A DNA stretch of 64,000 nt. Source: Corynebacterium timonense (GTDB lineage: Bacteria > Actinomycetota > Actinomycetes > Mycobacteriales > Mycobacteriaceae). The notes below the pieces were generated by a model, which saw nothing but the letters and a program-made list of their open reading frames with translations, did not search any database and was not told the origin of the DNA. The DNA is taken from positions 2,232,001 to 2,296,000 of the forward strand of contig NZ_LT629765.1 in the NCBI RefSeq assembly GCF_900105305.1. The letters run 5' to 3'. Below, piece after piece: positions 28,167-36,002 of the stretch. Both the position numbers and the translations under genes were made by a program. Within the stretch, counting starts at the first letter, position 1; each line of letters opens with the position of its first letter.

Positions 28167-28767
28167 TGTATCGAAGACATCACTTACACGCCCGGCCGCA
28201 CCATCAACAAAGAGCAAATCACCCGACTCGCTCACTGCCGATGGTGCCAAAGCGCACAAAACATTGTCATCCTGGGCAAATCCTCCGTCGGCAAGACCTA
28301 CCTCGCCCAAGCACTGCTCGCCGCGGCGTGCCGAAACGACTACTCCGCACGCTTCTTCCGCACCGACACGCTCTCCAACCACCTCGCCGTGCTCAAACAC
28401 GACGACCCAGCCCGCATCACATTCCTCGAAGACCTCCACCACACAGACGTGTTAGTCCTCGACGACTTCCTGACCACCCCAATCGATGCCGCTACCGCAC
28501 ACCAACTGCAAAACATCCTCGCAGAGCGCGAACCCCGTGGATCCACCATCGTGACATCCCAGTTCACACCCGACGAGTGGTACAAATCCATCCCGGATGC
28601 CGTCATCGCCGAATCCATCCTCAACCGACTCGTCGCCGGCGCCGAAATCATCACACTCGACGGCACCAACATGCGACTGGCCTAATAACCCCACCGAAAC
28701 CCCAAAACGCCCGGGTGTTACTCGATACTCACCCGGGCGTTACCCGATACTCACCACACCGTTACTA
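28167..28767 (+). pseudogene. istB: Second IS21 istB fragment with element terminus
   Basis: From about 28170 to 28685 the plus strand encodes the C-terminal two thirds of a second IstB: ITYTPGRTINKEQITRLAHC, Walker A ILGKSSVGKTYLAQALL, VLVLDDFLTTP and TSQFTPDEWYKSIP, ending NMRLA. The N-terminal third is missing at the IS3 right end. Bases 28686-28767 are the IS21 terminus, which includes two CGCCCGGGTG-type repeats. It diverges clearly from the copy at 24521-25288, so it came from a different IS21 relative. Confidence 0.85.
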
Positions 28768-29972
28768 AACACGTGGTCCTAACACGAGTACCGCCCCGAC
28801 CAGACGCACGACGGCGTCGCGGTTGGGGAAGATCCCCACGACGTCGGTGCGACGTCTGATCTCCCGGTTGAGCCTTTCGGTGGGGTTGTGTGACCACACC
28901 TTCGTCCACACCGCTTTCGGGGCGTTCGTAAACGCCAACAGGTCGTCTAAGGATTCCTCCAGGTGAATGCGCCACATGGGGGAATGTCTGCTGGCAAAAC
29001 TCGACAACGTCTCGGGCTTGGTCCCACACGGTGTGGGCGTCGGGTTGTTGGAAGATCGTGTGAAACATCGCCGATAGGGTGGGCCACTTATGTTTTCGGC
29101 ACCATCGATGATGAGGTTCTTCGCGAAATGGGTGCGGCACCGCTGCCAGGACGCGTTGGGCAGGCAGTCCCCCACAGCGGTGTGGATGCCTAGGTGGGCG
29201 TCGCTGGTGACCAGGTACACCTGATCCAGGCCCCGGGCTTTCAGGTCGCGGAAGAACCCGGTCCACGACGCGACCGATTCGGCGGTGGCGACCTGCATAC
29301 CACACAACTCCCGGTACCCGTCGGCGTTAACCCCGGTGGCCAGCAGCACGCTGGTTTTCACGACGCGCCCACCTTCACGCACCTTCATCGTCAGCGCGTC
29401 GCAGGAAACATAGAGGTAGGGGCCGGTGCCCAACGGGCGGGTGCGGAAGTCTTCGACCATCACGTCGAGTTCTTTGGCCATGTCAGACACCTGCGATGTC
29501 GATAGGTTGGTGATCCCGAGGGTGGCGACCAGGTCGTTCATTTGGTGGGTGGAGACCCCCTTGAGGTAGCAGGTGGCTACGACGGTGGCCAGGGCGCGTT
29601 CTGCTCTTAAGCGGCGCGGGGGCAACCAGTCGGGGAAGAATGATCCGTGGCGAAGTTTCGGGACTTTTCACGCAGGTGGTGCCCACACGAAGGTCCAGGT
29701 CGCGGTGGCGGTAGCCGTTTCGATGGTTGGTGCGGGTGTCGCTGACTGTGGCGTAGTCAGCCCCGCAGATGCTGTCTGCCTGGGTGGATAAGGATCTGGT
29801 TGATGACATCCTGCAGCATCTGACGCATCAGATCCGGGGATGTGTGGGCGAGCAGCTCATCAAGGTAGGCGGTCGGGTCGACATGATTGGGTCCAGCGGC
29901 CACTCGCGTTGGTTCCTTTCGAGGAGATGTTGGAGTTGATTCGAAAGGTACTGCGGTGGCCGCCTCACACAT
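28768..29972 (-). pseudogene. IS256-family (mutator) transposase, multiply frameshifted
   Basis: Translating across frames recovers a mutator transposase: [71 protein letters not shown] (first Asp), [17 protein letters not shown] (second Asp), [12 protein letters not shown], then [20 protein letters not shown] (Glu region). At least four frame changes are needed, and the C-terminus is lost at the IS21 boundary. It is a different subgroup from the IS256 copy at 26307-27748. An old, dead element. Confidence 0.85.
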
Positions 29973-30027
29973 TCATGAGGCCCCTCACCGACAGTCACAG
30001 ATACACCACGCTAACGGACGCAACCGC

Positions 30028-30400
30028 TCTGGCGTGATGCGTGGGAGAGGTTTATACCGTTTCTGCAGTTCCCGCCTGCTGCTCGCCGGGTGCTCTATAC
30101 CACCAATGCCATCGAGTCGCTTAACGCTGAGCTGCGGAAAGCGACCCGCAACCGCGGCCAATTCCCCACGGATGCTGCGGCGTTGAAGACGCTGTGGTTG
30201 ATGGTCTGCAACATCGAGGACAAACGCGCCTCCCAACGCGCGAAAAAAGCGAAGCGGGCAATCGACTGCAACGGCTATATTGAAGGGGCGAAAACCTCAG
30301 GGTGGAAACAAGCCATCAACCAACTATCCGTGGCCTACCCAGACCGGTTCGCCAACTATTTGTAAACCAAGCCTCCGCACACAAACAAACGGACACTCTC
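30028..30400 (+). pseudogene. IS256-family 3' fragment (second copy)
   Basis: Nearly identical to the right end of the 26307-27748 element. It encodes from FIPFLQFPPAARRVLYTTNA to the end YPDRFANYL and includes the right inverted repeat ending GGACACTCTC at 30400. The lanthipeptide cassette begins just after it, with its promoter 85 bases further on. The 29973-30027 bases before it show no gene and may hold the end of the neighbouring dead element. Confidence 0.9.
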
Positions 30401-30484
30401 GTAGGGGTCGCCCAGGCGCCGGCACCGGGGCGAACTCTTTGGATTATCGCCCGCCGACAATTTGGAAAAAAATTCCCAGAAGGA

Positions 30485-30513
30485 TTTACAAGGTGCCGAG
30501 CATCCTGTAGCAT
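30485..30513 (+). promoter_or_regulatory. Promoter of the lanthipeptide cassette
   Basis: TTTACA (30485-30490) and TAGCAT (30508-30513) are separated by exactly 17 bases. A start near 30520 leaves a leader of about 34 bases carrying the GGAAAGG ribosome binding site of the precursor gene. It lies wholly in non-IS DNA downstream of the IS256 end. Confidence 0.65.
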
Positions 30514-30553
30514 CAATCAAGACAACCTCAATACCCACTGGGAAAGGCAAGCC

Positions 30554-30709
30554 ATGGCTGATATCAACCGATACACATCGACCAAATCAATCGCGGAAGA
30601 CGCTCGCCAAGCGGATGATGGACGCACCACCCCGACGACTGTATCTTCCTGGATCTGCACCGAAGCAGCTTCGTACACCGTAACGATTACGGCTTCCTTG
30701 GGCTGCTGA
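30554..30709 (+). CDS. Class V (lanthidin-type) lanthipeptide precursor peptide
   Basis: 51 residues. The start is fixed by GGAAAGG at 30541-30547, six bases before the ATG. The leader, about residues 1-30, begins MADINRYTSTKSIAEDARQA. The putative core runs from Ser31 to Cys51: SSWICTEAAS at the start, ITASLGC at the end, with Cys only at 35 and 51 and ten Ser/Thr residues. Ser31-Cys35 has the SxxxC spacing of an N-terminal lanthionine. Ser48-Cys51 (SxxC) or Thr46-Cys51 could give an aminovinyl-cysteine if the C-terminal Cys is decarboxylated by the enzyme at 32639-33217. The pattern SSxxCTxxAS...TASxGC resembles cacaoidin as I remember it. The stop is two bases before the kinase ATG. Confidence 0.88.
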   Translation: MADINRYTSTKSIAEDARQADDGRTTPTTVSSWICTEAASYTVTITASLGC

Positions 30710-30711
30710 CG

Positions 30712-31800
30712 ATGGCGGTGTCTCCCCTAGAAGACAATAGATCTGAAGCTCGAAACTGGACAACGGCGACACGGCGAGATCTAAAAGTTACTCTGGGGGA
30801 GTTTTCTAATTTCGAGGTTGGTGATTTCACCGGCCGTGGGGAATATTTTGTCGTCGAACTGAAGGAAAGCGGCAAAAAGTTTATCAAGACTATTTTACGT
30901 AAAGATTTCCTTGATGACAGTTCACGGCGCGCCGAAGGAGAGCTTCTGGCAAGCATGGCGGAAATTCCTAGTACTAGTCGGATAGCCCCTCTGACGCCAA
31001 CTCAGGTGTTGCAATCTACCCAGTTTTCAGGCGACTTCTACGCCGTATCGACGTTCAAGGAGCACACGCGAAATCTTTACGCAGATAGGAAGCTCCTAGA
31101 CCCGGGTCTCCTAATGGATCTAGGTGAGTTCACTTATCGGCTAGGTTCGACGGCGGTGCCGAGGAACTTTGAAACCCGGCGAGCTAGTGACTCCATACTG
31201 TCGCTGCTGCATCTTTCAGAGTCTCGGGCCTCGGCGGAATGGTCCCAAAGTTCCAGGGGCGCTCACCAAGCTATCTCAATCGTCCAGAGTGAGTCTCCAA
31301 AGATCAAGGCATTAATCGAAGAACTCAATTCTTTTCCGGATCCACCGGTGTTCTCTCACGGCGACCTAAAGCTTGCTCAATTCATCGAACCGTTAGGTGA
31401 GGATAAGATCCTATTGTGTGACTGGGAGGAGTGTGGCGTTTCTTCCCATCTAGCCGATTTGTGTTTTCTTTGTTCGGACGTTTTCTATAGCCAAGTCAGA
31501 AGCCAAACCGACGACGATATGGCTGGGGAAAGCGATCCTGCGCTCATTCAAGAATCGTACGATTCCGCAGTTGCTAACGCCTCGACACAGGTCTCTCGTG
31601 TTTTGACAGGCTACTTAAATGCGCGGCGTAAGCCGTTTTCGGATGGCGAGCGGCGCGCGATTGAGATCCGCATTGGGTTGTCCGGTTTGTATCGGCTTTT
31701 TACCGTGGGCGTCAAAGGGTCTGATCTTCGACCGCGCGAGTTGGCACTAGCATCCATAGGTATGCAGATAGCCCTAGGGGATATCCCTGAGCTTTTTTGA
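30712..31800 (+). CDS. APH-fold kinase, LanK-type, of class V lanthipeptide biosynthesis
   Basis: 362 residues, aminoglycoside-phosphotransferase-like fold. The N-lobe has Lys59 in KKFIKTIL. The catalytic loop is H216-G-D218-LKLAQ, and the metal-binding motif is CD237WEECG followed by the usual ADLCFL. All catalytic residues look intact, with Gln replacing the common loop Asn. In class V lanthipeptide and thioamitide pathways such kinases phosphorylate Ser/Thr of the precursor before elimination. The gene starts two bases after the precursor stop. GC is clearly below that of the surrounding chromosome. An antibiotic phosphotransferase is the alternative, but the neighbours argue against it. 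Confidence 0.8.
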   Translation: MAVSPLEDNRSEARNWTTATRRDLKVTLGEFSNFEVGDFTGRGEYFVVELKESGKKFIKTILRKDFLDDSSRRAEGELLASMAEIPSTSRIAPLTPTQVLQSTQFSGDFYAVSTFKEHTRNLYADRKLLDPGLLMDLGEFTYRLGSTAVPRNFETRRASDSILSLLHLSESRASAEWSQSSRGAHQAISIVQSESPKIKALIEELNSFPDPPVFSHGDLKLAQFIEPLGEDKILLCDWEECGVSSHLADLCFLCSDVFYSQVRSQTDDDMAGESDPALIQESYDSAVANASTQVSRVLTGYLNARRKPFSDGERRAIEIRIGLSGLYRLFTVGVKGSDLRPRELALASIGMQIALGDIPELF

Positions 31801-31824
31801 AATCAATAAGGAGGTTCTTGCCGG

Positions 31825-32637
31825 ATGGGTTTTCAGCGCGAGATCGGGGAAATCTTAGAGCATTTCAAGCTCTTAGACCCGAGGACGATCGAACTACCTC
31901 CAGTTTACGGCGACTTAGGAACGGTGTCAGTTGACATTCAAGCACCAGATGCTCACTCACTCCTGAGCGAATTAATTTATAATAAATTTCACGCGCGAAC
32001 GCGCGAAGTCGTAGCGGATACCACCAAAGTAGACATCGTGCGTTTCCTGCGTAGTCATTCGATGTTTCAAAAAGCGCAGTCGGGCGCCGGATATGAGAAG
32101 CCCTTTCCAAGGCTTTCATTTGATCGCTCTCCGGGTTTTGCTCACGTCTTTGGAAGGCAAGGGTGGAGCGACCAGATAACGGGAGTTGGTCGCGTGTATA
32201 TTACCGCTCCGGGTGCGGTCGCTAGAACCAACCTGTTCATAAAAGTCCTTGAATCGTTCGAGAGTTTTGCCTATCCGCTTCAAGCAAAGATGAGCTGGAA
32301 CCCCTCAGCGTTACGTTCGGACGACATCGTACTTTACTTCGATGCGAGTCATGGTTTTAGTGAGGGCTGTGATTTAGCGTCCTTCGTTTTGAACGAGGTC
32401 GTCGACCCGCATTTTCGGGGTGCGAAATCGGTGTTTACAAAGACTTTGACAAGCTGCGCAAGTATTGCGACAGAGGTTCGCACACCAAGGAATGAAGGTA
32501 TGAGCTTCGGAATAGAACGGTCAGCGATTTGCGCAGACCTAGTATTGGCAATTTTACGGGGAAAGGGTGACGAGATACAGTCTATTGCGGAAGGTTGGGG
32601 GATCGACTTATCAGCGCTTTTCCCGGGGGTGAATTGA
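31825..32637 (+). CDS. HopA1-like lyase, LanY-type, of class V lanthipeptide biosynthesis
   Basis: 270 residues with the layout of the type III effector HopA1 family, used as phospho-Ser/Thr lyases in class V lanthipeptide and thioamitide pathways. Visible motifs are GRVYI (122-126) then TNLFIKVLESF with Lys140, YPLQAKMSW with Lys155, LRSDDIVLYF (163-172), SVFTK (202-206), IATEVRTP (214-221) and SFGIER (227-232). The ATG follows an AAGGAGG site. It would eliminate phosphate added by the adjacent kinase, giving dehydroalanine and dehydrobutyrine. The family assignment is by motif recognition. Confidence 0.75.
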   Translation: MGFQREIGEILEHFKLLDPRTIELPPVYGDLGTVSVDIQAPDAHSLLSELIYNKFHARTREVVADTTKVDIVRFLRSHSMFQKAQSGAGYEKPFPRLSFDRSPGFAHVFGRQGWSDQITGVGRVYITAPGAVARTNLFIKVLESFESFAYPLQAKMSWNPSALRSDDIVLYFDASHGFSEGCDLASFVLNEVVDPHFRGAKSVFTKTLTSCASIATEVRTPRNEGMSFGIERSAICADLVLAILRGKGDEIQSIAEGWGIDLSALFPGVN

Positions 32638-32638
32638 G

Positions 32639-33217
32639 TTGAAAGTATCTTGGCTCATAACTGGATCTTTACCTGCAATGGCTATTCCGGGTATCTTGTT
32701 CAGCCTAAGGTCTCACTATCCTGCTATCAGTGTCTCACCATTCGTAACTGAGAGTGCCTCAAGGATGGTTACCAGAACATTGCTTGATCACTTCGCGGGT
32801 GCGGCTTCTCATTTAGATATATGGGAGGAAGTAGGCTCGCCAGCTTCGAACTCGGTTCCTTCTAAGCACATTGATCTGGAGGCTAGTTTTGACGCATTTG
32901 TTGTCGCTCCTGCTTCTCTGGATTTCATGGTGAGATTTGTCCACTACGATTGTTCAAGCCCGTTTAGACTTGCGCTCCAGTGCACGCGTAAGCCAGTCGT
33001 TTTGGCCCCTTGCTTGCCACCTGGCGGCATCGATTCCGTCGCATACCTCGATGTTGTTGACAAACTCGCAAGGTGGGATAATGTCTCGTTACTTCCGCCG
33101 GTTCCCACACTGAGTGTTGCTCTTTCGGATCGATCGTCCGCTGGTTTTGGAGATCCGACTCGATTGATGGATTTCGTCCTGCAATCGTTGGAGGTGACCG
33201 ATGGAGGTGATCTTTGA
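32639..33217 (+). CDS. HFCD-family flavoprotein, peptidyl-cysteine decarboxylase
   Basis: 192 residues from a TTG start one base after the previous stop. Rossmann-like flavoprotein of the EpiD/CypD type: WLITGSLPAMAIPGIL at the N-terminus, catalytic-type His77 in SKHIDL, then VVAPASLDF (90-96) where EpiD has PASANT. The C-terminal substrate-clamp region reads LAPCLPPGG instead of the PxMNxxMW of EpiD. It would oxidatively decarboxylate the C-terminal Cys of the precursor to an enethiol for an AviCys or AviMeCys ring. The varied clamp fits a non-class-I substrate. Confidence 0.78.
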   Translation: MKVSWLITGSLPAMAIPGILFSLRSHYPAISVSPFVTESASRMVTRTLLDHFAGAASHLDIWEEVGSPASNSVPSKHIDLEASFDAFVVAPASLDFMVRFVHYDCSSPFRLALQCTRKPVVLAPCLPPGGIDSVAYLDVVDKLARWDNVSLLPPVPTLSVALSDRSSAGFGDPTRLMDFVLQSLEVTDGGDL

Positions 33218-34079
33218 AAACTCTCTACGGAGAGTATGGAGGCAGTCGTCGACCACCGAGCCAACGGTTTGGACGGAGGTACGTGAATATTCTGAAATGA
33301 CACCGGCCCTTTTGTCGCGCTCGGAGAGGAGGCTGCGTGATGACAGTCCCATTTATTGGGGTGAAGCCGAAGGCCATACCTTTCGTATCGGGTCGGTAGA
33401 AGCGGAACCATTTTGGGAATATTTTAGACGGCAGGCATCGTGCTTCTCCGACGTTAGTAACGAATTGCGTCTCATTCGACATGTCGACCTTGCTCTTGAG
33501 GCTTCTTCCGCCTTTTCTGAGGAGGCAGAAATAAGATATTCGGCACTAAGGAGCGAGTGTTTAGGTCATTTACCACGCGATTTTTGGGAGCTCCGATTGC
33601 TCCTCGGAGATCCGCTTGTTGTTTCCACGTTTTCCGATTCTGGTCTCAATGTTTCTAGTGTGCAAGAAATTCTGTCACTCGTATTGGAATACCTGTCGGG
33701 GTGCAGCAAAATGGTGCACGGTTGTTTTCGGCTCAGAAATATAATTTTCACCCCGCGGGAACGGCTTGCCGTTATTGCGGGCGACGATGTTGTTTATGGA
33801 TCTAACGTAGTACCTATCGCGGCGATTTTGTCCGACCTGTTTGAACTGGTTTCGTCGGGTGCGTTTTTCCTGGAACGCCCCCTCATTTCGCTGTATCGTA
33901 GGCTCGAAAATAGTGTGGAGGATCAGAAAGTTCTTGAAATGTTGGTCTTCCTTTATGCGGTCGCTCACAGTGCACAATATATTCATACATATAAAGTGAG
34001 GGGGAGGGTTAGTACCGTTCGTGCCAGTGCCATTTTGGCTGATAGGGGTCTGTTAGCTGCTGTACGATCGGCCAGTTAA
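33201..34079 (+). CDS. Kinase-fold protein lacking the catalytic Asp; possible LanX-type partner
   Basis: 292 residues overlapping the decarboxylase gene by 17 bases, with a strong GGAGG site. The C-terminal half has a kinase-like loop MVH173-G-C175-FRLRN180, in which the catalytic Asp of HGD is replaced by Cys. The metal motif position reads IAGD195D, and a following AAILSDLFELV segment matches the helix after the DFG-like motif in phosphotransferases. The N-terminal half shows no clear nucleotide-binding lobe. It may be a pseudokinase scaffold or the cyclase-like third component of class V synthetases. I did not find a close named match. Confidence 0.55.
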   Translation: MEVIFENSLRRVWRQSSTTEPTVWTEVREYSEMTPALLSRSERRLRDDSPIYWGEAEGHTFRIGSVEAEPFWEYFRRQASCFSDVSNELRLIRHVDLALEASSAFSEEAEIRYSALRSECLGHLPRDFWELRLLLGDPLVVSTFSDSGLNVSSVQEILSLVLEYLSGCSKMVHGCFRLRNIIFTPRERLAVIAGDDVVYGSNVVPIAAILSDLFELVSSGAFFLERPLISLYRRLENSVEDQKVLEMLVFLYAVAHSAQYIHTYKVRGRVSTVRASAILADRGLLAAVRSAS

Positions 34080-34332
34080 ATGCGGTTACTCGGCGGGATT
34101 GCTATTTGACTGTCTGCACTCTGACACCTCAGGCTTCCCAAGTCAACTGTGGCTTTTCTTACTGCTGAGCTGTCGGCTTCGGTTTTGCGGTTTCGTGGCT
34201 TTGGGTCCGCAGGTGATGACTCCTCCCCCATCTGAGGCCGCGGACTGGCGGGCAATCGGCTGCACGTCGGTGCTGGCTACTAGAGTCGGGAAAGCATACG
34301 CCACCCGCCGAAGGAGAATGGAGAACACAGCC
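34080..34332. other. Junction between the inserted region and rsmG
   Basis: No gene is recognisable. GC rises from the low value of the cassette back to the chromosomal level within this stretch. No IS end or repeat marks the right boundary. A weak -10-like TACTAG near 34280 could belong to rsmG. Confidence 0.4.
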
Positions 34333-34974
34333 GTGTCACGCGCCCTGCCTGCCCCCGAACCCGCGCCCGCGGCCGCCGAGGCCTTCTTCGGCGAGCGCTT
34401 CGCCCTGGCGCAGGCCTACCACCGCTCGCTCACGGAGGTCGCCTCGGAGCGCGGCTTCATCGGCCCGAAGGAGGTCGAGCGGCTCTGGTCGCGCCACCTG
34501 CTCAACTGCGCGGTCGTCTCGGATGCGCTGCCGGAGGGTGTGAGGGTAGCGGACGTCGGCTCGGGCGCGGGCCTGCCGGGCATCCCGCTGGCGATCGCTC
34601 GCCCCGACCTGCCCGTCACCCTCATCGAGCCGCTGCTGAAGCGCTCCACTTACCTCTCGGACGTCACGCAGCAGCTGGGCCTGGACAACGTCACCGTGGT
34701 GCGCGGGCGGGCGGAGGAGTACACGGGCTCGCTTTTCGACGTCGTCACGTCCCGCGCCGTCGCCCCCCTGGGCAAGCTGGCCGGCTGGTGTCTCCCCCTC
34801 GTCACTGTCGGCGGGGTGATGCTGGCGATGAAGGGCGCGAGCGTCGGCGAGGAGCTCGAACGCGACGCCCGGGACATCGTCCGGGCTGGCGGTGGCGACG
34901 CGGAGATCCTGACCGCCGGCGAGGGCGTCCTGGAGCAGCCGACGACGCTGATCCGCATCCCGCGGCGGCGCTGA
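34333..34974 (+). CDS. rsmG: 16S rRNA (guanine-N7)-methyltransferase RsmG
   Basis: 213 residues from GTG 34333, with GGAG nine bases upstream. An ATG at 34318 is also in frame but sits too close to its AAGGAGA. The SAM-binding motif is RVADVGSGAGLPGIPLAIARPDL, with the acidic end in TLIEPLLKRSTYL. The FDVVTSRAVAPL motif is characteristic of GidB. It methylates N7 of G527 in 16S rRNA; loss gives low-level streptomycin resistance. The gene appears intact next to the insertion. Confidence 0.92.
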   Translation: MSRALPAPEPAPAAAEAFFGERFALAQAYHRSLTEVASERGFIGPKEVERLWSRHLLNCAVVSDALPEGVRVADVGSGAGLPGIPLAIARPDLPVTLIEPLLKRSTYLSDVTQQLGLDNVTVVRGRAEEYTGSLFDVVTSRAVAPLGKLAGWCLPLVTVGGVMLAMKGASVGEELERDARDIVRAGGGDAEILTAGEGVLEQPTTLIRIPRRR

Positions 34975-35034
34975 CCCGTGGGGACATCACGCGATCGCGA
35001 TAAGGTGAGAGGCGACGAGGAGAAAGAGGGCGCG

Positions 35035-36000
35035 GTGGACGACAAGAGCCAATGGGACGACACCCCAATCGCAGCGGCGGCGCAGCGCGCCGCGCGCTTG
35101 AGCATGGGCATGGAGAAGCTGCCGCGTCCCGAGACGACGCGCGTGTTCACCATCGCCAACCAGAAGGGCGGGGTGGGCAAGACGACGACCGCGGTGAACC
35201 TCGCCTCCGCGTTGTCCCGGCAGGGAATGAAGGTCCTCGTCATCGACCTCGACCCGCAGGGTAACGCGTCGACGGCGCTCGGTGCCGAGCACCGGGCGGG
35301 CACGACCTCGAGCTACGAGCTGCTCATCGGCGAGGCAGAGGCCGCCGACGCGATGCAGCCCAGCCCGGGCAACGACAACCTCTTCTGCATCCCGGCCACC
35401 ATCGATCTGGCGGGCGCGGAGATTGAGCTGGTCAGCCTCGTGCGCCGCGAGTACCGCCTGCACGACGCGCTGCGCCGCGGCTTCATCGCGGAGCAGGGAT
35501 TCGACTACGTGTTCATCGACTGCCCGCCGTCTCTCGGCCTGCTCACCATCAACGCGATGACCGCGGTGGACGAGGTGCTCATCCCCATCCAGTGCGAGTA
35601 CTACGCTCTCGAGGGCGTGGGCCAGCTGCTGGGCAACATCGGCATGATCCGCGAACACCTCAACCACAACCTGCACATCTCGGCGATCCTGTTGACCATG
35701 TTCGACGCGCGCACGAAGCTCGCGGAGGACGTCGCCGCGGAGGTGCGCAGCCAGTTCGGCGAGGTGGTGCTGCGCAACGTCATCCCGCGCTCGGTGAAGG
35801 TGTCGGAGGCGCCGGGGTACGGCCAGTCCGTCGTGGACTACGACCCCGGCTCGCGCGGGGCGCTGGCCTACGTGGACGCCGCGCGCGAGATCGCCCACCG
35901 CGGCGACTATCAACCCCACGAGACGACCGGACCCATCGGGGTGAGCCCGGAGGTCGCGCGCCAGCTCGACGGGCAGGAACACCAGGAAGGCAGAGAGTAA
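35035..36000 (+). CDS. parA: Chromosome partitioning ATPase ParA
   Basis: 321 residues from GTG 35035, preceded by GAAAGAGGG. The N-terminus [20 protein letters not shown] is the conserved corynebacterial start, and an upstream GTG at 34978 is less likely. The deviant Walker A is [16 protein letters not shown], with the Walker A' [10 protein letters not shown] and Walker [14 protein letters not shown]. With ParB bound at parS sites it segregates origins. It is followed by parB after two bases. Confidence 0.95.
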   Translation: MDDKSQWDDTPIAAAAQRAARLSMGMEKLPRPETTRVFTIANQKGGVGKTTTAVNLASALSRQGMKVLVIDLDPQGNASTALGAEHRAGTTSSYELLIGEAEAADAMQPSPGNDNLFCIPATIDLAGAEIELVSLVRREYRLHDALRRGFIAEQGFDYVFIDCPPSLGLLTINAMTAVDEVLIPIQCEYYALEGVGQLLGNIGMIREHLNHNLHISAILLTMFDARTKLAEDVAAEVRSQFGEVVLRNVIPRSVKVSEAPGYGQSVVDYDPGSRGALAYVDAAREIAHRGDYQPHETTGPIGVSPEVARQLDGQEHQEGRE

Positions 36001-36002
36001 CT

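Noticed and set aside
26307..30400. Composite transposon formed by the two IS256 copies
   Set aside because: The second copy is only a right-end fragment, no target duplication flanks the pair, and the lanthipeptide cassette lies outside, not between them.
30302..30709. 135-codon frame that fuses IS256 DNA to the lanthipeptide precursor
   Set aside because: The ATG at 30554 has a good ribosome binding site and promoter, and the upstream part is out-of-frame IS sequence.
30712..31800. Aminoglycoside resistance phosphotransferase
   Set aside because: The fold is shared, but the gene is coupled to a lanthipeptide precursor, a HopA1-like lyase and a cysteine decarboxylase.
30554..34079. Class I-IV lanthipeptide, linaridin or thioamitide cluster
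   Set aside because: No LanB, LanC, LanM, LanKC or LanL is present. Linaridin-type membrane proteins are lacking, and YcaO/TfuA genes needed for thioamitides are absent.
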